Below the pieces are notes generated by a model. It searched no databases. It had not been told where the DNA came from and was given only the letters and a program-made list of their open reading frames with translations. Made by a program: the position numbers and the translations under genes. From assembly GCA_007121115.1 (NCBI GenBank), contig SKMI01000197.1, positions 1 through 8,129 of the forward strand: a DNA stretch of 8,129 nt, written 5' to 3'. How positions within the stretch are numbered: the stretch's first letter is position 1; the number at the start of each line of letters is the position of its first letter. The stretch is from Paracoccaceae bacterium (GTDB lineage: Bacteria > Pseudomonadota > Alphaproteobacteria > Rhodobacterales > Rhodobacteraceae). Positions 6,408 to 8,129 of the stretch are shown here, one piece after another.

Positions 6408-6415
6408 TGCGGGGA

Positions 6416-7648
6416 TCAGTCGCGTGGGGCGCCTCCTTCGAAACTGTTGCCATGGGTGTAGTCGCAGGGCGCTTCCTGCATTTCCAGATGCAGGGCGTTG
6501 CCCGCATACGGGTGCGCGCGCGCCAGCGTTTCATCGAAGTCAATGCCAAGCCCCGGCGCTTCGGGCGGGGTGACGAAGCCGTCCTCGACCCGCAGCGTGT
6601 GGCCGATCAGGGGCAGGTGGAAATCGCCCCCCGTGCCGATGCACTCGATCATCAGCAGGTTCGGGATACTGGCCGCCAGATGGATGTTCGCCGCCCATTC
6701 CACGGGCCCGGCGTAAAGGTGCGGCGCCAGTTGCGTGCCGAATATCTCGGCCATGGCGGCGATCTTCTTGACCTCCCAGATCCCGCCCGCGCGGCCCAGC
6801 GCCGGTTGCAGGATGGCGGCCGCGCCCGCGCGCAGGACAGCGCCGAACTCGGCCTTGGTGGTCAGCCGCTCGCCGGTGGCGACAGGGATGCGCACCGCAC
6901 GCGCGACCTCGGCCATGGCGGCGATGTCATCGGGGGGCACGGGTTCCTCGAACCACAGCGGCTGGTGGCGTTCCATCGCCGCGCCCAGCCGGATCGCACC
7001 GGCGGGCGTGAACTGGCCATGCGTGCCCAGCAGGATATCGGCGCGATTGCCGATGGCCGCGCGCACCGCGGCCAGCATCCGGTCGGTCAGGTCGATATCG
7101 CGCATCCCCGGCTGGTGCCCGCCGCGCAGCGTGTAGGGGCCGGCGGGGTCCAGCTTGACCGCCGTGAAGCCCTGATCGACCGCCGCCAGCGCGCTTTCGG
7201 CGGCCATTTCCGGGCTGGTCCAGAAAGCGGCCTTGTCATGGTGCGCCAGCGGGTAGATGTAGGTATAGGCGCGGATGCGCGGGTTCATCATCCCGCCCAG
7301 AAGCGCCCAGACGGGCCGCTCGCGTGCCTTGCCCAGAATGTCCCAAGCTGCAATCTCCAGCCCCGAAAACGCGCCCATCACCGTGGGGTCGGGCCGCTGG
7401 GTGAAGCCCGCGGAATAGGCCCGGCGGAACATCAACTCCACATTCTCGGGGTTTTCGCCCTGCATGTGGCGATTGAAAACGTCGGTGATCACGGCGCGCA
7501 TGGCTTCGGGGCCAACGGCGGCGGCATAGACCTCGCCATAGCCGGTCAACCCGCATTCGGTGGTCAGCCGCACGATGATCCAGTATTGCCCGCCCCATCC
7601 CGGGGGCGGGGTGCCAATGACGAATATCTCCAGCCCCTCAAGCTTCAT
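6416..7648 (-). CDS. Enolase-superfamily (MR/MLE) sugar-acid dehydratase-like protein
   Basis: A 410-residue cytosolic protein with the N-terminal capping domain (about 1-125) and the C-terminal barrel of the mandelate racemase/muconate lactonizing superfamily. It is closest in motif order to D-galactonate and mannonate dehydratases, which remove water from acid sugars to give 2-keto-3-deoxy acids. Set without gaps against the E. coli galactonate dehydratase motifs as I remember them, His210 and His310 match the catalytic histidines, and Glu234 (FEEP) and Glu260 (TGER) match two metal ligands. The third ligand, normally Asp, is Gly208 in LLGTHGQ. Other landmarks are KLDPAGPY (165-172), WFEEPVPPD (232-240), ILQPALGRAGG (279-289) and APHLYAGPVEWAANIH (308-323). 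The ATG overlaps the dehydrogenase stop as ATGA, with GAGG seven bases upstream. The family is firm, the exact reaction unknown. Confidence 0.9.
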   Translation of the reverse strand: MKLEGLEIFVIGTPPPGWGGQYWIIVRLTTECGLTGYGEVYAAAVGPEAMRAVITDVFNRHMQGENPENVELMFRRAYSAGFTQRPDPTVMGAFSGLEIAAWDILGKARERPVWALLGGMMNPRIRAYTYIYPLAHHDKAAFWTSPEMAAESALAAVDQGFTAVKLDPAGPYTLRGGHQPGMRDIDLTDRMLAAVRAAIGNRADILLGTHGQFTPAGAIRLGAAMERHQPLWFEEPVPPDDIAAMAEVARAVRIPVATGERLTTKAEFGAVLRAGAAAILQPALGRAGGIWEVKKIAAMAEIFGTQLAPHLYAGPVEWAANIHLAASIPNLLMIECIGTGGDFHLPLIGHTLRVEDGFVTPPEAPGLGIDFDETLARAHPYAGNALHLEMQEAPCDYTHGNSFEGGAPRD

Positions 7649-8129
7649 GGCCCGGCCTCGAACGCATCGAACAGGATCACGTTGCGCCGCGTGCCGCCCT
7701 TCGCGGTGTCGGCGATGGCTGCGTTGATCCGCTCCAGCGGATAGCGGTTGGAGATCAGTTCGTCGAGCTTCAGCCGCCCCTGCTGGTAAAGCTCGATCAG
7801 CCGCGGAATATCGCGGCGCAGGACCGTGCCCCCCATCTTCGACCCGATCAGCCGCTGTTCCTGATAGGCGACCATCATCGGGTTCAGACGCATGAAATCC
7901 TCGCTGCCGGTCATGCCCGCCATGATGATGGCGCCGCCGGGTGCGGTCAGGGACATGGCCTGCTCATAGGCCATCACCGCCCCCACGGTGACAAAGACAT
8001 AATCCGCTCCGCGCCCGCCGGTCAGTTTCTTCACCTGTTTGCGCGCGTCCGCGTCCGTGGCCAGCACCCCGTCGGTGGCGCCGAAGGCTTCCGCGGCCTC
8101 CAGCTTTTCCGGCGCCACGTCCATGGCGA
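7645..8129 (-). CDS. Zinc-type alcohol dehydrogenase, C-terminal part (5' end outside window)
   Basis: The last 160 residues of a medium-chain dehydrogenase; the gene runs in from the right edge, so the zinc-binding catalytic domain is not visible. What remains is the second half of the Rossmann cofactor domain and the C-terminus. The Asp in AMDVAPEKL sits where the ribose-binding acidic residue ends the second strand, which favours NAD over NADP. GATDGV, GGRGADYVFVTVG, APGGAIIMAGM and the end LISNRYPLERINAAIADTAKG are typical of the family. The ATG at 8124 is internal, since the frame continues upstream and homologues have Ile or Val there. Its TGA overlaps the start of the dehydratase-like gene by four bases, so translation is probably coupled and the two enzymes likely act in one pathway. 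The substrate alcohol is unknown. Confidence 0.88.
   Translation of the reverse strand, partial: AMDVAPEKLEAAEAFGATDGVLATDADARKQVKKLTGGRGADYVFVTVGAVMAYEQAMSLTAPGGAIIMAGMTGSEDFMRLNPMMVAYQEQRLIGSKMGGTVLRRDIPRLIELYQQGRLKLDELISNRYPLERINAAIADTAKGGTRRNVILFDAFEAGP
7656..7659 (-). promoter_or_regulatory. Ribosome-binding site inside the dehydrogenase gene
   Basis: GAGG on the minus strand, seven bases before the ATG at 7648 and within the end of the dehydrogenase coding region. With the ATGA overlap it supports 7648 as the start of the dehydratase-like gene. Confidence 0.5.

Noticed and set aside
4494..6461. A 655-codon open frame on the plus strand covering the binding protein gene
   Set aside because: It is antisense to a full family 5 protein with a Tat signal, has no motif of its own, and runs out through the control gap. 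I consider it a shadow.

Overview
This window is a GC-rich stretch from what looks like an alphaproteobacterium, most likely a member of the Rhodobacterales/Roseobacter group. The evidence is the strong G/C third-position bias, long antisense open frames of the kind high-GC genes produce, a twin-arginine-exported family 5 binding protein, and an intergenic tract that resembles one I associate with Rhodobacterales genomes. The taxonomic call is an inference.

Every convincing gene lies on the minus strand, so transcription runs right to left. In order these are: the 3' part of a zinc-type alcohol dehydrogenase (7645-8129, cut by the window edge); an enolase-superfamily (mandelate racemase/muconate lactonizing type) sugar-acid dehydratase-like protein (6416-7648), joined to it by an ATGA overlap; a 155-bp regulatory gap; a Tat-exported substrate-binding protein (4626-6260); a DppB-type permease (3446-4537); an enlarged DppC-type permease (2272-3435); and a fused double ATPase of the DppD-DppF kind (76-2190). 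Together they form a complete ABC importer of the peptide/nickel/opine family behind two catabolic enzymes. The simplest model is uptake of a hydroxylated acid, glycoside or related small molecule, followed by oxidation and dehydration. The substrate cannot be read from the sequence.

The non-coding gaps carry much of the unusual signal. The gap before the binding protein has a candidate promoter with a 6+3+6 palindrome in it and a leader hairpin. The binding protein-permease gap holds two perfect GC hairpins (9 and 11 bp). The permease-ATPase gap holds two 8-bp hairpins sharing three bases, one of which buries the ATPase Shine-Dalgarno. This suggests post-transcriptional setting of subunit levels.

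At the left edge, bases 1-51 are an inverted, 48/51-identical copy of part of the ATPase gene (257-307), and all three differences are synonymous. It appears to be the broken end of a second, convergent ATPase gene. In the dehydratase-like enzyme, an ungapped alignment recalled from the galactonate dehydratase family puts Gly where the first metal-binding Asp should be, while both Glu ligands and both catalytic His are in register. I see no RNA gene, insertion sequence, CRISPR array or phage gene, and no clear evidence of a wholly new system.
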